From an uncultured Selenomonadales bacterium (lineage in GTDB: Bacteria; Bacillota; Negativicutes; Selenomonadales; Selenomonadaceae), in the NCBI GenBank assembly GCA_946407095.1, contig CAMJMR010000005.1, forward strand, positions 1 to 64,000: a DNA stretch of 64,000 bases, read 5' to 3'. The notes below the pieces were generated by a model that was not told where the DNA came from, did no database searches, and worked only from the letters and a program-made list of their open reading frames with translations. The translations under genes and the position numbers were made by a program. Shown here piece after piece: positions 18,191 to 28,134 of this stretch. The number at the start of each line of letters is the position of its first letter. Position 1 is the stretch's first letter.

Positions 18191-19323
18191 ATGGCTTGGA
18201 CAAGTTCAACGGCGATAATCGGCATGGGCATTAACGGCGTCACGAGCACGACGGGCAACAATGCGCTGATAGTCGGCGGCGATTATACGAACGATTACCT
18301 TGAAGTTTACGGTGCGAACGATACGGTACTCGGCGGCGACGGCTCCGATTCTATCGGCGCAATGCTTTATCCCGCGCAGGGCATGAATGGCAACAACGCT
18401 TGTCTGAACGGCAACAGCGGCAATGACATTTTGATAGCGGCTCCGATTCAGGGTGCGCAATACGCCATGCTGATTGGCGGCTTGGGCACGGACACTTTCG
18501 GCATAGGTTGCAACAGCGATTCGACAATCAACGCGGTTATCGAAGACTTGAACGTTCGCACGGAACCCGTTGGCATTTTCTACGAGGACTACGACGACGG
18601 GAAATTTACTTGCTACTTGTCCGATACGGGCTCATCGTTCGCGACGACGAAGGCAGATTGAACGTCATGCTGAAGGGCGTCTACGATATCAATTACGTTT
18701 TGAACTACGGCGTCATTTGGGTTTATCCCGGCGGCGTGCGCTCGAACAGCGTCGTCAATGTGGCGTCGACCGTCTGGTATAACGGCGAATGGAGAAGATT
18801 CGGCGACGTGGTGAATTACGGCGGCTACATTTCGGGGCTAAACCTCGACGGCAACAGGCTGACAATCAACAACTATCACGGCGGCAACGTGGCGACAAAT
18901 GGCGTTTACGGTCTCGACGGCGTGATAGTCATCGACAACACGCAGAGCACGACGGGCAGATTTTTGGGCGGCAATGCGCAAGCGAATTACATCAGCGCGG
19001 GCAGCGGCGGCGATACCTTGTGGGGCGCGGCGAACAATGACGTATTAATCGGCGGCGCGGGTGCCGATAATTTTTGGTACGGCGCGAACGAAGGCGTCGA
19101 CTTGTTTGCGAATGCCGATTGGCTAGACACCGTCACGCTTTACAACATGGGCTTGAACAATATCAGCGCGGTCTACGCCGAGGCGGGCAATATCATCTTG
19201 GCGCAGAATGAGGGCAACGCCGTTTCGATTCAATTCACCAGTGCTTACAGCCCGCTGATTAAACTTGCCGACGGCTCGCAATATCGCTACAATGGCACAA
19301 ACGGCGCGTGGCAAAACTACTGA
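18191..19323 (+). pseudogene. RTX/hemolysin-like repeat surface protein split by a frameshift
   Basis: GGDGSDSIGA, GNSGNDILIAAPIQG, GGAGADNFWYGANEG; frame changes near 18620-18660. Confidence 0.65.
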
Positions 19324-19347
19324 CGCCCGCGCAGGGAGGCGATTGCG

Positions 19348-19689
19348 TTGCTATTGGCTAAGGAGCAGGCGGCGGCTGTTGAAAAATTTCGGACAAAAAA
19401 ATTCGACCGCGTGACAGTGAATGTACCGAAGGGCAAGCGCGACGCTTACAAGCTTGGCGCGGAATTTTTGGAGTTAAGCCTTTCGGTACTGATTCAAAAC
19501 GCTGTCGAAGATTATTTGGAAAATAATTTGGGCAAATCCCCCGTCAAGGTTGAAAAGCCCGTCGTCGAAGAGAAATTAAAATTATCGGCGGCGGAGCGGC
19601 AGCTTCTCGAAAATTTTGCCAAGCTGCCCAAAAGCATTCAGAAAAAATTCGCGGGATTGATTAAAGACTTCGCCCGGCAAGATTCGTGA
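19348..19689 (+). CDS. Hypothetical, ribbon-helix-helix-like N-terminal region
   Basis: KKFDRVTVNVPKGKRDAYKLGAEFLELSLSVLIQNAVEDYLE. Confidence 0.55.
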   Translation: MLLAKEQAAAVEKFRTKKFDRVTVNVPKGKRDAYKLGAEFLELSLSVLIQNAVEDYLENNLGKSPVKVEKPVVEEKLKLSAAERQLLENFAKLPKSIQKKFAGLIKDFARQDS

Positions 19690-19778
19690 CGCCGCGCAGT
19701 TTTTTGGAGCTTGTCAAAAGCGGCAGGCTCCTTTATATTTTCAACACTGCGGCCGCACAACACGAAAGGAGAATCAGC

Positions 19779-20987
19779 ATGGAAGAGATTATCGGCAAGT
19801 ACAACACGGCACTTTCATTCGCCAAAGAGATTGAGCCGACCGCTCGCGAACAGATACGGCGCATGTGCAATTACGAATTCACTCGCGACAGCAAAATCCG
19901 AATCATGCCGGACGTGCACGCGGGCAAAGGTTGCACAATCGGCACGACGATGACCGTAACCGACAAGGCTGTACCCAATATCGTCGGCGTGGACATAGGC
20001 TGCGGCATGTACACCGTCAAGCTTTCGGACGCGGCCGTTGACTTCGCGCGCGTCGACGAGGCGGCTCACTATATCCCTTCGCGGCGAAACGTTTGGGACT
20101 TCAAGCAGGAACGCTTCGACTTGACGGAGCTGCATTGTTATCGCTCGCTGAAGGAGACGCGTTGGATTGAGCGGAGCATGGGCACGCTCGGCGGCGGCAA
20201 TCACTTCATTGAAATTGACCGCTCGACCGACGGCACGTTTTACTTGGTGATTCACACGGGCTCAAGGAATTTGGGCAAGCAGGTCGCCGAAATTTATCAG
20301 CGGCTCGCTATCGACTTGGCTTGCGGCAAGGACAAATTCTTTCAGCAAAAAGACGAAATTATTGCCGTGTACAAATCGCTCGGCCGCAAAAAGGAAATTC
20401 AGTCGAAGTTAAAGGAACTCGAAAAGGAATACAAGGGGCGCAAGGCGTCGATGCCCGATGATTTGTGCTACGTCTACGGAAAATATTTTCATCAGTACCT
20501 GCACGACATGGAGCTTTGCCAGACGTTCGCCAGGCGCAACCGTGAACTTATCGCGAAAATTTTGCTCGGCAAGGCGGGCTTGACGGGCGGGGAGGCCTTC
20601 CACACGATTCACAACTACATTGACGTTTCGGAGCTGATTATCCGCAAGGGCGCAATCGCCGCTCACAAGGGCGAAAAAGTTTTGATACCGCTGAACATGC
20701 GCGACGGCTCGGTTTTGGCTGTCGGCAAGGGCAATGCCGATTGGAACTTCAGCGCGCCGCACGGAGCTGGGCGCATCATGTCACGTTCCGAAGCCAAGGA
20801 ACTCTTGAACATGGACGACTACAAAGCGTCAATGGCGGGCGTCTACACCACCTCGGTCAGCGAAGGCACGCTCGACGAAAGCCCCCAAGCTTACAAATCC
20901 CTCGACGACATCATTGACGTTATCGGCGACACCGTCGACATCGTCGAAATAATGAAGCCCGTCTACAACTTCAAGGCGGAGGGGTGA
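19779..20987 (+). CDS. rtcB: RNA ligase RtcB family
   Basis: MPDVHAGKGCTIGTTMTV, GVDIGCGM, LGGGNHFIEI, HTGSRNLGKQ, PHGAGRIMSR. Confidence 0.9.
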   Translation: MEEIIGKYNTALSFAKEIEPTAREQIRRMCNYEFTRDSKIRIMPDVHAGKGCTIGTTMTVTDKAVPNIVGVDIGCGMYTVKLSDAAVDFARVDEAAHYIPSRRNVWDFKQERFDLTELHCYRSLKETRWIERSMGTLGGGNHFIEIDRSTDGTFYLVIHTGSRNLGKQVAEIYQRLAIDLACGKDKFFQQKDEIIAVYKSLGRKKEIQSKLKELEKEYKGRKASMPDDLCYVYGKYFHQYLHDMELCQTFARRNRELIAKILLGKAGLTGGEAFHTIHNYIDVSELIIRKGAIAAHKGEKVLIPLNMRDGSVLAVGKGNADWNFSAPHGAGRIMSRSEAKELLNMDDYKASMAGVYTTSVSEGTLDESPQAYKSLDDIIDVIGDTVDIVEIMKPVYNFKAEG

Positions 20988-21229
20988 GGCGTGGAAACCG
21001 CCTTGACCTGCCCGATAATAGCCATTCCTTTGACGAGGCACGTCGAAAGGTTATCGGTATGGCATACGGAATTTTATTCGTTATTTACACCGAACGCGGC
21101 GAAAGGATTCGACTCATTTCCGCCCGCGAAGCTGAAGAAGATGAAAGGAGGGATTATTATGCCTACGGAGGACTTGGAATACTATACGATGAGAGTGGGC
21201 GAACCGTTGACGGCGGAGGAGAAAGCTGA
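20984..21229 (+). pseudogene. 5'-truncated BrnT-like toxin fragment
   Basis: ILFVIYTERGERIRLISAREAEEDERRDYY resembles the BrnT C-terminus; the N-terminal portion is absent and abuts rtcB. Confidence 0.6.
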
Positions 21230-21404
21230 AATCGCCGCGCTCAAAGGTCGTCCGATTGTATACGACGAGGACTGCCCGCCCATGAGCAAGGAAGAGCATG
21301 AAGAAATTCGCTATCTGATTCGCAAGTACAAGACGCGCTACATAACCAACGAAATGTGGATGAAAGAATTCCCCGAACGCTTCAAGAATCGTGGCGTCGG
21401 CTGA
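21159..21404 (+). CDS. BrnA-like antitoxin candidate
   Basis: Position after the BrnT-like fragment; EIAALKGRPIVYDEDCPPMSKEE. Confidence 0.5.
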   Translation: MPTEDLEYYTMRVGEPLTAEEKAEIAALKGRPIVYDEDCPPMSKEEHEEIRYLIRKYKTRYITNEMWMKEFPERFKNRGVG

Positions 21405-21518
21405 ATTTTTTATCAAGGCGGAGGGTCGGGGCATGGACACGATTGAATTCCGATTGAGCGCGTTCAACTACACCGCTTATTCTAAACCGAGACTTACGAG
21501 CGCGAAGAACTTGCCGCC

Positions 21519-21785
21519 ATGCTGAAGAAAATCTTCGACGCCCTGCTGAACGACAAATATTTTCCGTATTCGTATCCGTGCTTTTGGTATCTTGGCGAAA
21601 GTGACGAATCCGACACCGTGCTTGACGCGATAGAGGCGGCGCATCCCTATTGGACAAACGGCGACGTTTGCAACTGCGCGGTAGAGACAGGGCAACTCAA
21701 GCTTGCGCCGCGCCACGAAAAATATCTTGGACACTACAAGAAAATGCTGACCGATTATGTCATTCCCGACAAGTGGTTTGAGTGA
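21519..21785 (+). CDS. Hypothetical protein
   Basis: ORF with plausible composition only. Confidence 0.35.
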   Translation: MLKKIFDALLNDKYFPYSYPCFWYLGESDESDTVLDAIEAAHPYWTNGDVCNCAVETGQLKLAPRHEKYLGHYKKMLTDYVIPDKWFE

Positions 21786-21804
21786 ATTTTTGTCGGCAAC
21801 AAAA

Positions 21805-21842
21805 AAACCGTCCGAAGAAATTTTCGGGCGGTTAATTTTTTA
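21805..21842. terminator. Bidirectional terminator-like hairpin between convergent genes
   Basis: ACCGTCCGAAGAAATTTTCGGGCGGT flanked by A/T tracts. Confidence 0.7.
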
Positions 21843-21855
21843 TCTGCGCGGCGTC

Positions 21856-23757
21856 TTATTTAGTCAAGAGGTCGGTGACTTTGTTGGCGAGGTCGGCGGG
21901 ATTTTCGGGCATGACGCCTTCGATAAGCAACGCCAACGCGTAAAGCGTGGTGCACAGGTCTTTGAATTCGGGCGCGTCCTTGCCGAGTGCGTGGAGACTT
22001 TCGAGCTTAGCAAAGACGGCGTGATTCGGGTTGAGTTCCAAAATCTGCGTCGCCTTGAAAAGCGGATTGTTCATTGCGGCGAAAGTCTTTTCCATGGACA
22101 GCGAAGGACCGCCTTCGCCCGTGGCAAGACACACCGCGCCCGATTTGAGCCGCGAAGTCAAGCGCACTTCCTTGACGTCGTCGCCGATGGCCTCCTTCAC
22201 GTCCTTAAGCAGGTCTTCATGCGTCTTGGCAATTTCTTCGACTTCGGCCTTGACTTTCTGCGATTCGGCGTCGTCGAGTTCAAAGCCTTCGCGGGTTATC
22301 GATTGGAAATGTTTTTCGGCGTATTCGTGCAAAACGTCAATCGTGAATTCGTCGACGGGGTCGGTCAGGTAAAGCACCTCAAGCCCGCGGTCGCGCAACA
22401 ATTCCATTTGCGGGAGCCGTTCAATCGCCGCAGAGTCTTTGCCCGCCGCGCAGTAGATTTGCTTTTGCGATTCGGGCATTCGTTCAACGTATTCGGCGAG
22501 CGTGGAAAGTTTTCCGTCCTTCGACGTCTGGAACATGAGTAAATCTTTCAAGCTGTCGCGCGCCTTGGTATCGAACATGCTGTTGTAGACGCCGAGCTTG
22601 ATTGACTTGCCGAATTCGCGCCAAAATTCTTCGTACTTGTCGCGGTCGTCCTTGAGCATCTTGCCCAGCTGCTTGAGGATATTTTTTTCCAACGCCTTGC
22701 CGATGACTTTGACTTCGGTGCTCTTCTGGAGGATTTCGCGGGAAATATTCAGCGGCAAGTCGGGCGAATCAACCAGCCCTTTGACGAAACGCAACCATTC
22801 GGGCAGAAAGTCTTTGCACTTGTCCATAATGAAAACGTGGCGCGAATACAGCTGCAAGCCGGCTTCGTAGTCGGAATAGTACAGATTGGGCGCAGCGTGC
22901 TTGGGTATGCAAAGCAGCGCGGTGTATTCGACGGTGCCCTCCGCCTTGACGTGGAAAATTTCAAGCGGCGCCTCCCACTCGTGCAGTTGGTGCTTAAAGA
23001 AGTCGTCGTACTCTTCGCGCGTGATTTCGGACTTGTTGCGCGTCCAAAGCGGCTTCATGGAATTGACCGTGCGAATTTCAATCGTTGGCTCGTCCTCTTC
23101 CTTGCCCTTGATTTCAAAACTCATCTTGACGGGATAGCGTACGAAGTCGGAATACTTTTTGATAAGGCGTTCGATTTCGTAGATGTCGGTGAAGTTGTAT
23201 TCGTCGTCGCCGCAAAATTCGGGCTTGAGGTGCAAAATAATCGTCGTGCCGCGAGAATCTTTGTCGCAGTCTTCGATTTCGTATTCGCCCGCGCCGTCCG
23301 AAGTCCACTTGACGCCCTGCGCGGTGCCCGCCTTACGAGTGAGGAGTTCGACTTTTTCTGCAACGATGAACGCCGAATAAAAGCCCACGCCGAATTGCCC
23401 GATGAGTTCCTGCGCGGCGGCGTTCGAGGCTTCGCGAATCTTGTCGAGAAAATCTTTGGTGCCGCTCTTGGCAATGGTGCCGATGTTGTTAATGACTTCG
23501 TCGCGCGTCATGCCGATGCCGTTGTCGCTGACGGTAATGGTCTTGGTGTCGGCGTCGGGGATAACGAAAATTTCGGGCGCGGTGTCGTCGGCGAGGTCTT
23601 TGTTCGTGAGCGATTCGATTCTAAGCTTGTCGAGCGCGTCGCTTGCATTCGAGATGAGTTCGCGCAAGAAAATTTCCTTGTTGGTGTAGATTGAATTGAC
23701 CACGAGGTCGAGGAGCCGTTTGGTTTCGGCTTGGAACTGCATTTTCTCTGCTGACAT
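21856..23757 (-). CDS. htpG: Chaperone protein HtpG (Hsp90)
   Basis: FQAETKRLLDLVVNSIYTNKEIFLRELISNASDALDK; GQFGVGFYSAF. Confidence 0.95.
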   Translation of the reverse strand: MSAEKMQFQAETKRLLDLVVNSIYTNKEIFLRELISNASDALDKLRIESLTNKDLADDTAPEIFVIPDADTKTITVSDNGIGMTRDEVINNIGTIAKSGTKDFLDKIREASNAAAQELIGQFGVGFYSAFIVAEKVELLTRKAGTAQGVKWTSDGAGEYEIEDCDKDSRGTTIILHLKPEFCGDDEYNFTDIYEIERLIKKYSDFVRYPVKMSFEIKGKEEDEPTIEIRTVNSMKPLWTRNKSEITREEYDDFFKHQLHEWEAPLEIFHVKAEGTVEYTALLCIPKHAAPNLYYSDYEAGLQLYSRHVFIMDKCKDFLPEWLRFVKGLVDSPDLPLNISREILQKSTEVKVIGKALEKNILKQLGKMLKDDRDKYEEFWREFGKSIKLGVYNSMFDTKARDSLKDLLMFQTSKDGKLSTLAEYVERMPESQKQIYCAAGKDSAAIERLPQMELLRDRGLEVLYLTDPVDEFTIDVLHEYAEKHFQSITREGFELDDAESQKVKAEVEEIAKTHEDLLKDVKEAIGDDVKEVRLTSRLKSGAVCLATGEGGPSLSMEKTFAAMNNPLFKATQILELNPNHAVFAKLESLHALGKDAPEFKDLCTTLYALALLIEGVMPENPADLANKVTDLLTK

Positions 23758-23776
23758 AAAAAATTTTGCCTCCTGT

Positions 23777-24013
23777 TTATTTTGAAAGGATAGAGTAAAG
23801 CACGCCGAGCGCAATGCCGATATACGAAATATCAACGGTTGAAATGTTCGGCAGGAATCGACGGTTGTCGTCTGCTTTATCTTTGAGCGCGTCGATTTTT
23901 TCTTCAAGCCTGTCAATGCGCTTGTTCGTTTCCCGTAGCTGAGCCAAAAGCATTTCGGCATAAGTCGAGCGTTCGCGAGTTTGACTTTTTCTGTAAGGTC
24001 GCCGCGCAGGCAT
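23777..24013 (-). CDS. Small coiled-coil, membrane-anchored hypothetical protein
   Basis: RLEEKIDALKDKADDNRRFL plus hydrophobic C-terminus. Confidence 0.45.
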   Translation of the reverse strand: MPARRPYRKSQTRERSTYAEMLLAQLRETNKRIDRLEEKIDALKDKADDNRRFLPNISTVDISYIGIALGVLYSILSK

Positions 24014-24085
24014 AAAGACACCTCCTTGGCAACAAATAAAATCGAGCGAGCTTTTTGCCCGCCCGCGAAAAATTTTTATCGCAAC

Positions 24086-25060
24086 TTACTTGAACAGCAA
24101 ACTGACCGAGCGGTGAGCTTGAATGTTCAAAATGACGTCGCCGATAGCATCCGCCATGGTGAGGACGGTGATTTTGGGCGATTGCTTTTCGGGCGGCAAA
24201 GGAATGGTGTCGGTGATAACGAGCTGTTCGATATCGGAGTTGTTGATTTTTTCGACGGCGTTCTTGCTTAGGACGGCGTGCGTGCACGCGGCGATAACCT
24301 GCTTTGCGCCGAGCCGCTTGAGAGCCTTCGCGCCTTCGCAGAGGCTGCCCGCCGTGTCGACGATGTCATCAACCATAAGCGCAACTTTGCCCTTGACTTC
24401 GCCGATAATGCTCATAACTTCGGCTTCGCCGGGACGCGGACGCCGCTTTTCAATAATGGCAATGGGAGCCTTGAGGTAGTCGGCGAGTTCGCGGGCACGA
24501 GTGACGCCGCCGAGGTCGGGCGAAACGACAACCAAATCGTCGCCGAAATCGCGTTCGCGGAAATAATCCGCCAGGACGGGAGCCGCCTTGAGGTGGTCAA
24601 CGGGAATGTCGAAGAAGCCTTGAATTTGTCCCGCGTGCAAGTCGACAGTCAAAACGCGCGTCATACCCGCCGCAACCATCAAATTCGCAACGAGCTTGGC
24701 GGAAATAGGCTCTCTGCCGCGCGTCTTGCGGTCTTGACGGGCGTAGGCGTAGTAGGGCACGACCGCCGTGATTGAATGCGCCGAAGCCCGCTTGCAGGCG
24801 TCAGCCATAATCAACAAGTCCATTAAGTTATCGTTGACGGGTTGCGATGTCGGCTGAACGATGAAAATATCTTTGCCGCGAATGCTGTTGCTTATCATGA
24901 CTTGCGATTCGCCGTTGTTGAAGCGTCCGACGAATGTGTCGAAAATATCGACGCCCACGCGCTTGGCGATTTTCGCCGCCAATTCGGGATTGGCGTTGCC
25001 CGTCATCAAACAGAGGTTACTCGTGTTGCCGTTAATGCTCACGTCTAACAACTCCCTCAA
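24086..25060 (-). CDS. prs: Ribose-phosphate pyrophosphokinase
   Basis: GRFNNGESQVMISNSIRGKDIFIVQPT; ADACKRASAHSITAVVPYYAYARQDRK; MVDDIVDTAGSL. Confidence 0.95.
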   Translation of the reverse strand: MRELLDVSINGNTSNLCLMTGNANPELAAKIAKRVGVDIFDTFVGRFNNGESQVMISNSIRGKDIFIVQPTSQPVNDNLMDLLIMADACKRASAHSITAVVPYYAYARQDRKTRGREPISAKLVANLMVAAGMTRVLTVDLHAGQIQGFFDIPVDHLKAAPVLADYFRERDFGDDLVVVSPDLGGVTRARELADYLKAPIAIIEKRRPRPGEAEVMSIIGEVKGKVALMVDDIVDTAGSLCEGAKALKRLGAKQVIAACTHAVLSKNAVEKINNSDIEQLVITDTIPLPPEKQSPKITVLTMADAIGDVILNIQAHRSVSLLFK

Positions 25061-25081
25061 AAAATTTTTGCGCCCGAAATT

Positions 25082-25324
25082 TCAGACGAACTCGACTTCC
25101 TTGCCGACGAAAGACCCGCCGTCAGGTGCTTTAATGGCGAAATTCTTCAGCATGGCGTCCAACATTTTATGCGCGTCGTCGCCGCGAAAGTGCACAAAGG
25201 AAATTTCATACTCCTTGCCGTCAATGCGGCAGTGCGTGAAGCGGCGGGCAGACATGTGCTCGTTCAACGTCAAGAGAAACAAATCGCGGACGCCGATTTT
25301 GTATTCGTAAACAACTTTGTGCAC
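25082..25324 (-). CDS. Hypothetical protein
   Basis: 80 aa ORF directly downstream of 25328..26230 in the same direction. Confidence 0.4.
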   Translation of the reverse strand: MHKVVYEYKIGVRDLFLLTLNEHMSARRFTHCRIDGKEYEISFVHFRGDDAHKMLDAMLKNFAIKAPDGGSFVGKEVEFV

Positions 25325-25327
25325 GCG

Positions 25328-26230
25328 TCAAGCCAGCGGCGTCTTCTTGCCGTAAAGCAGCAAATCCCACACGTCATAGGCTTGCACTTCGCCCGAAAGA
25401 ATGCCTTCCGACGCCTGCAGGAGGTTGCCGTTGCACAGCGCGGGATTGAGATAAAAGCCCGATTCAAGGTCGGTCTCGAAGGGCACGAAGCAAGCTTTCT
25501 TCGCGTAGGGCAGGCAGTCAAACCGCTCCAAGACGGCGGGGCTCGACGTGTGCATGGTGACCAGCACGTTCGACCAATTAATCTTGTCCTTGCGCTCGTT
25601 CCACAGCTCCAAGGCGTCGGCGTCATTGGCGTAGCTGTTCATAAACCATTGCGTGCCGTCCAGCCAGAAAATCGGGTAGCTCAAGCCCAAGTCGGCATTG
25701 TATTCCGTGCGCTCGAAGTGCAAATCTTTTTTGAGATGCCAACGCGCCTCCGGCAGGAAGTTCATGAAATGTTCCTCGGAAGTGTACATGCCGATTGTCG
25801 GCGACAGTTCGGGCAAGCCCAGCTTGTCATAGGCGATGCCTGCCCACCAGCCCATTGACAAAATCGACAGGTCAGATTTGCGCAGCGCGGCGTATTTTTC
25901 AAGCGTGAAGCCCGGCAAGCAAACCGTGCGGTCAAGGACGAACTTACTGGTGTCCAAGCCGAGCTTTTGAGCCTCCGCGACAATCGGCGCGAGGTCGACG
26001 TCATGCCCCGTCACCAAAACCAAATCGTAGTTGAGATTGACGAGTTCGCGCTTGTCGATGACGTTGTTGAGCTTGTTAATTGGCATGGGTATCGATTCGA
26101 CGACGCCCAAAATATTCACGCTGCCCTTAGGTTTGTCCAGTGCCGCGAAGGCGGGTCGCAAAAAACTTTGAGCCGTCGCCTTGCTCTTCGTGGCTATCGT
26201 GTCGTATTGCACCCAAACTACTACGTTCAT
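25328..26230 (-). CDS. Uncharacterised protein
   Basis: ORF with ATG at 26230 preceded by AGGAGG; no family recognised with confidence. Confidence 0.6.
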   Translation of the reverse strand: MNVVVWVQYDTIATKSKATAQSFLRPAFAALDKPKGSVNILGVVESIPMPINKLNNVIDKRELVNLNYDLVLVTGHDVDLAPIVAEAQKLGLDTSKFVLDRTVCLPGFTLEKYAALRKSDLSILSMGWWAGIAYDKLGLPELSPTIGMYTSEEHFMNFLPEARWHLKKDLHFERTEYNADLGLSYPIFWLDGTQWFMNSYANDADALELWNERKDKINWSNVLVTMHTSSPAVLERFDCLPYAKKACFVPFETDLESGFYLNPALCNGNLLQASEGILSGEVQAYDVWDLLLYGKKTPLA

Positions 26231-26256
26231 GAAAATACCTCCTTGATTAAGGACGT

Positions 26257-26412
26257 GGGTTGTTGGCAGTCTTATCAACTTTCTTTTGCTGCGCCCAAAA
26301 GAAAGTTGCAAAGAAAAGGGCGTATCGCCGACCACCGTCGAAACGTCCGCGCTACCCGAAGCCGTGTGTGCGCCGTGATATTCGTCATTTCTAATTGTTT
26401 ACCAACAGCCCC
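26257..26412 (+). repeat. Short L element copy
   Basis: GGGTTGTTGGCAG ... GTTTACCAACAGCCCC ends; CAACTTTCTTTTGCTGCGCCCAAAAGAAAGTTG hairpin. Confidence 0.8.
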
Positions 26413-26418
26413 GCCGCC

Positions 26419-27777
26419 TTACTTCCTTTTGTCGTTCCAAACTTCGATATTGGTTTGACGGGCGCGGGCAACAGCAAGATTCCCTTTGGGCACGTCCTTG
26501 GTTATGGTAGAGCCCGCAGCGATATACGCGCCCTCTTCGACGGTGACAGGCGCAACCAGATTCGTATTGCACCCGATAAAGGCATTGTCGCCTATCGTCG
26601 TGCGGAATTTCCTTTTGCCGTCGTAATTGCAAGTGACCGTGCCGCAACCGATATTGACGCCGCTGCCGACGTCCGCGTCGCCGATATACTGCAAGTGCGG
26701 GAGCTTAGTCCCGTCGCCGATAATCGAATTCTTAATCTCGACGAAGTTGCCGATTTTGACGTTCCCGCCAATCGTCGTGCCGGGGCGTATGTGGACGTAG
26801 GGGCCAAGCGTGACGCCGTCGCAAATTTCCGCCTCGTGGCAGTAGCTGAACTGCGCGGTAACCCTATTGCCGACAACCATATCCGTGAAGCGAATGTTCG
26901 GACCGATATTGCAGTCTTCGCCGATAATCGTCTTGCCCTCAAGGTAGGTGTTGGGGTGGATAATCGTGTCCTGCCCGATTTGAACGTCGCAGTCGATGAA
27001 AGTCGTATTGGGGTCGACAATCGTGACGCCGCTGTCCATGAGTTCGCGTTCCTTGCGCATGCGGAGGGCTCTGTCGGCTGCGGCGAGTTGAATTCTGGAA
27101 TTTATGCCGAGGGTTTCGTCGGCGTATTGAGCTTTGAACGCGCCGATTTGTTCGCCTTCCGCCATGAGAATCGGCAAAACGTCGGGCAAGTAGTATTCGC
27201 CCTGCGCGTTGTCGTTTTTGACTTTGGTGAGCGCGCCGAAAAGTTTTTGCACGTCGAAGCAGTAGACGCCCGCGTTGACTTCGTCGATTTTCTTTTCAAG
27301 GTCGGTGGCATCCTTATCTTCGACGATTCTTTCAAACGAGCCGTCGAGGTCGCGAATGATTCTGCCGTAGCCCGTAGCGTCGGGCATTTTCGCGGTTAGG
27401 ACGGTCGCCGCGCAGTTTGAGGCCTCGTGAGCGGCTACTAAATTTTTCAGCAGTTCGCCCGTCAAAAGCGGGGTATCGCCGCACAAAATTAAAACGGTGC
27501 CTTTCGACTCCGCAAAATTTTTTTCGGCCGCAAGCACTGCGTGACCCGTGCCGAGCTGTTCGGCTTGCAAGACGAATTCGACGCCCGTTATCGTTTTTTC
27601 GACGAGCTCCGCGCCCGAACCGATTACCACGACTTCACGCGTCGAGCCCGCTTTTTTCGCCGCGTCTATCACGTGCTGAAGCATGGGCTTGCCGCCGACT
27701 TTATGCAAAACTTTAGGGACTTTGCTTTTCATGCGCGTGCCCTTGCCCGCTGCCAATATCAATGTTTCCAAGTTCAT
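26419..27777 (-). CDS. glmU: Bifunctional N-acetylglucosamine-1-phosphate uridyltransferase / glucosamine-1-phosphate acetyltransferase
   Basis: LAAGKGTRMKSKVPKVLHKVGGKPML; left-handed beta-helix C-terminal repeats. Confidence 0.95.
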   Translation of the reverse strand: MNLETLILAAGKGTRMKSKVPKVLHKVGGKPMLQHVIDAAKKAGSTREVVVIGSGAELVEKTITGVEFVLQAEQLGTGHAVLAAEKNFAESKGTVLILCGDTPLLTGELLKNLVAAHEASNCAATVLTAKMPDATGYGRIIRDLDGSFERIVEDKDATDLEKKIDEVNAGVYCFDVQKLFGALTKVKNDNAQGEYYLPDVLPILMAEGEQIGAFKAQYADETLGINSRIQLAAADRALRMRKERELMDSGVTIVDPNTTFIDCDVQIGQDTIIHPNTYLEGKTIIGEDCNIGPNIRFTDMVVGNRVTAQFSYCHEAEICDGVTLGPYVHIRPGTTIGGNVKIGNFVEIKNSIIGDGTKLPHLQYIGDADVGSGVNIGCGTVTCNYDGKRKFRTTIGDNAFIGCNTNLVAPVTVEEGAYIAAGSTITKDVPKGNLAVARARQTNIEVWNDKRK

Positions 27778-27792
27778 AAACAGCCCTCCTGT

Positions 27793-28134
27793 TCAAGCTG
27801 TCTTACTGAATTTTTTTGCTTTGTTGCGTTTCTTCATGTCCAAAATCTTCCTTAACTGCAACAGCTCTTTGTAAAGTTCGGTGTCCGCGTAAATGTACTG
27901 CACAAAGCTGTTTTTGTCGTCAAGCTTAATGTCTTCGAGTTTGCTCGCCTTGGGAATGGGGTCGCCGCACTCTTCCGCATCCCACAACATCAAATTCAAA
28001 ACGTCCGTCGCGTACTCAATCGCTTCGTTCAAAGAGTAGCCGTCCGTAAACCAATTATCGGCGTCGGGAAATGTAACAATGTAAACTTGCTCAGGCTCAT
28101 ACCAAGTGAAGACGGCAGGATAAACGTATTTCAT
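27793..28134 (-). CDS. HicB-like protein without adjacent HicA
   Basis: MKYVYPAVFTWYEPEQVYIVTFPDADNWFTDGYSLNEAIEYATDVL. Confidence 0.7.
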   Translation of the reverse strand: MKYVYPAVFTWYEPEQVYIVTFPDADNWFTDGYSLNEAIEYATDVLNLMLWDAEECGDPIPKASKLEDIKLDDKNSFVQYIYADTELYKELLQLRKILDMKKRNKAKKFSKTA

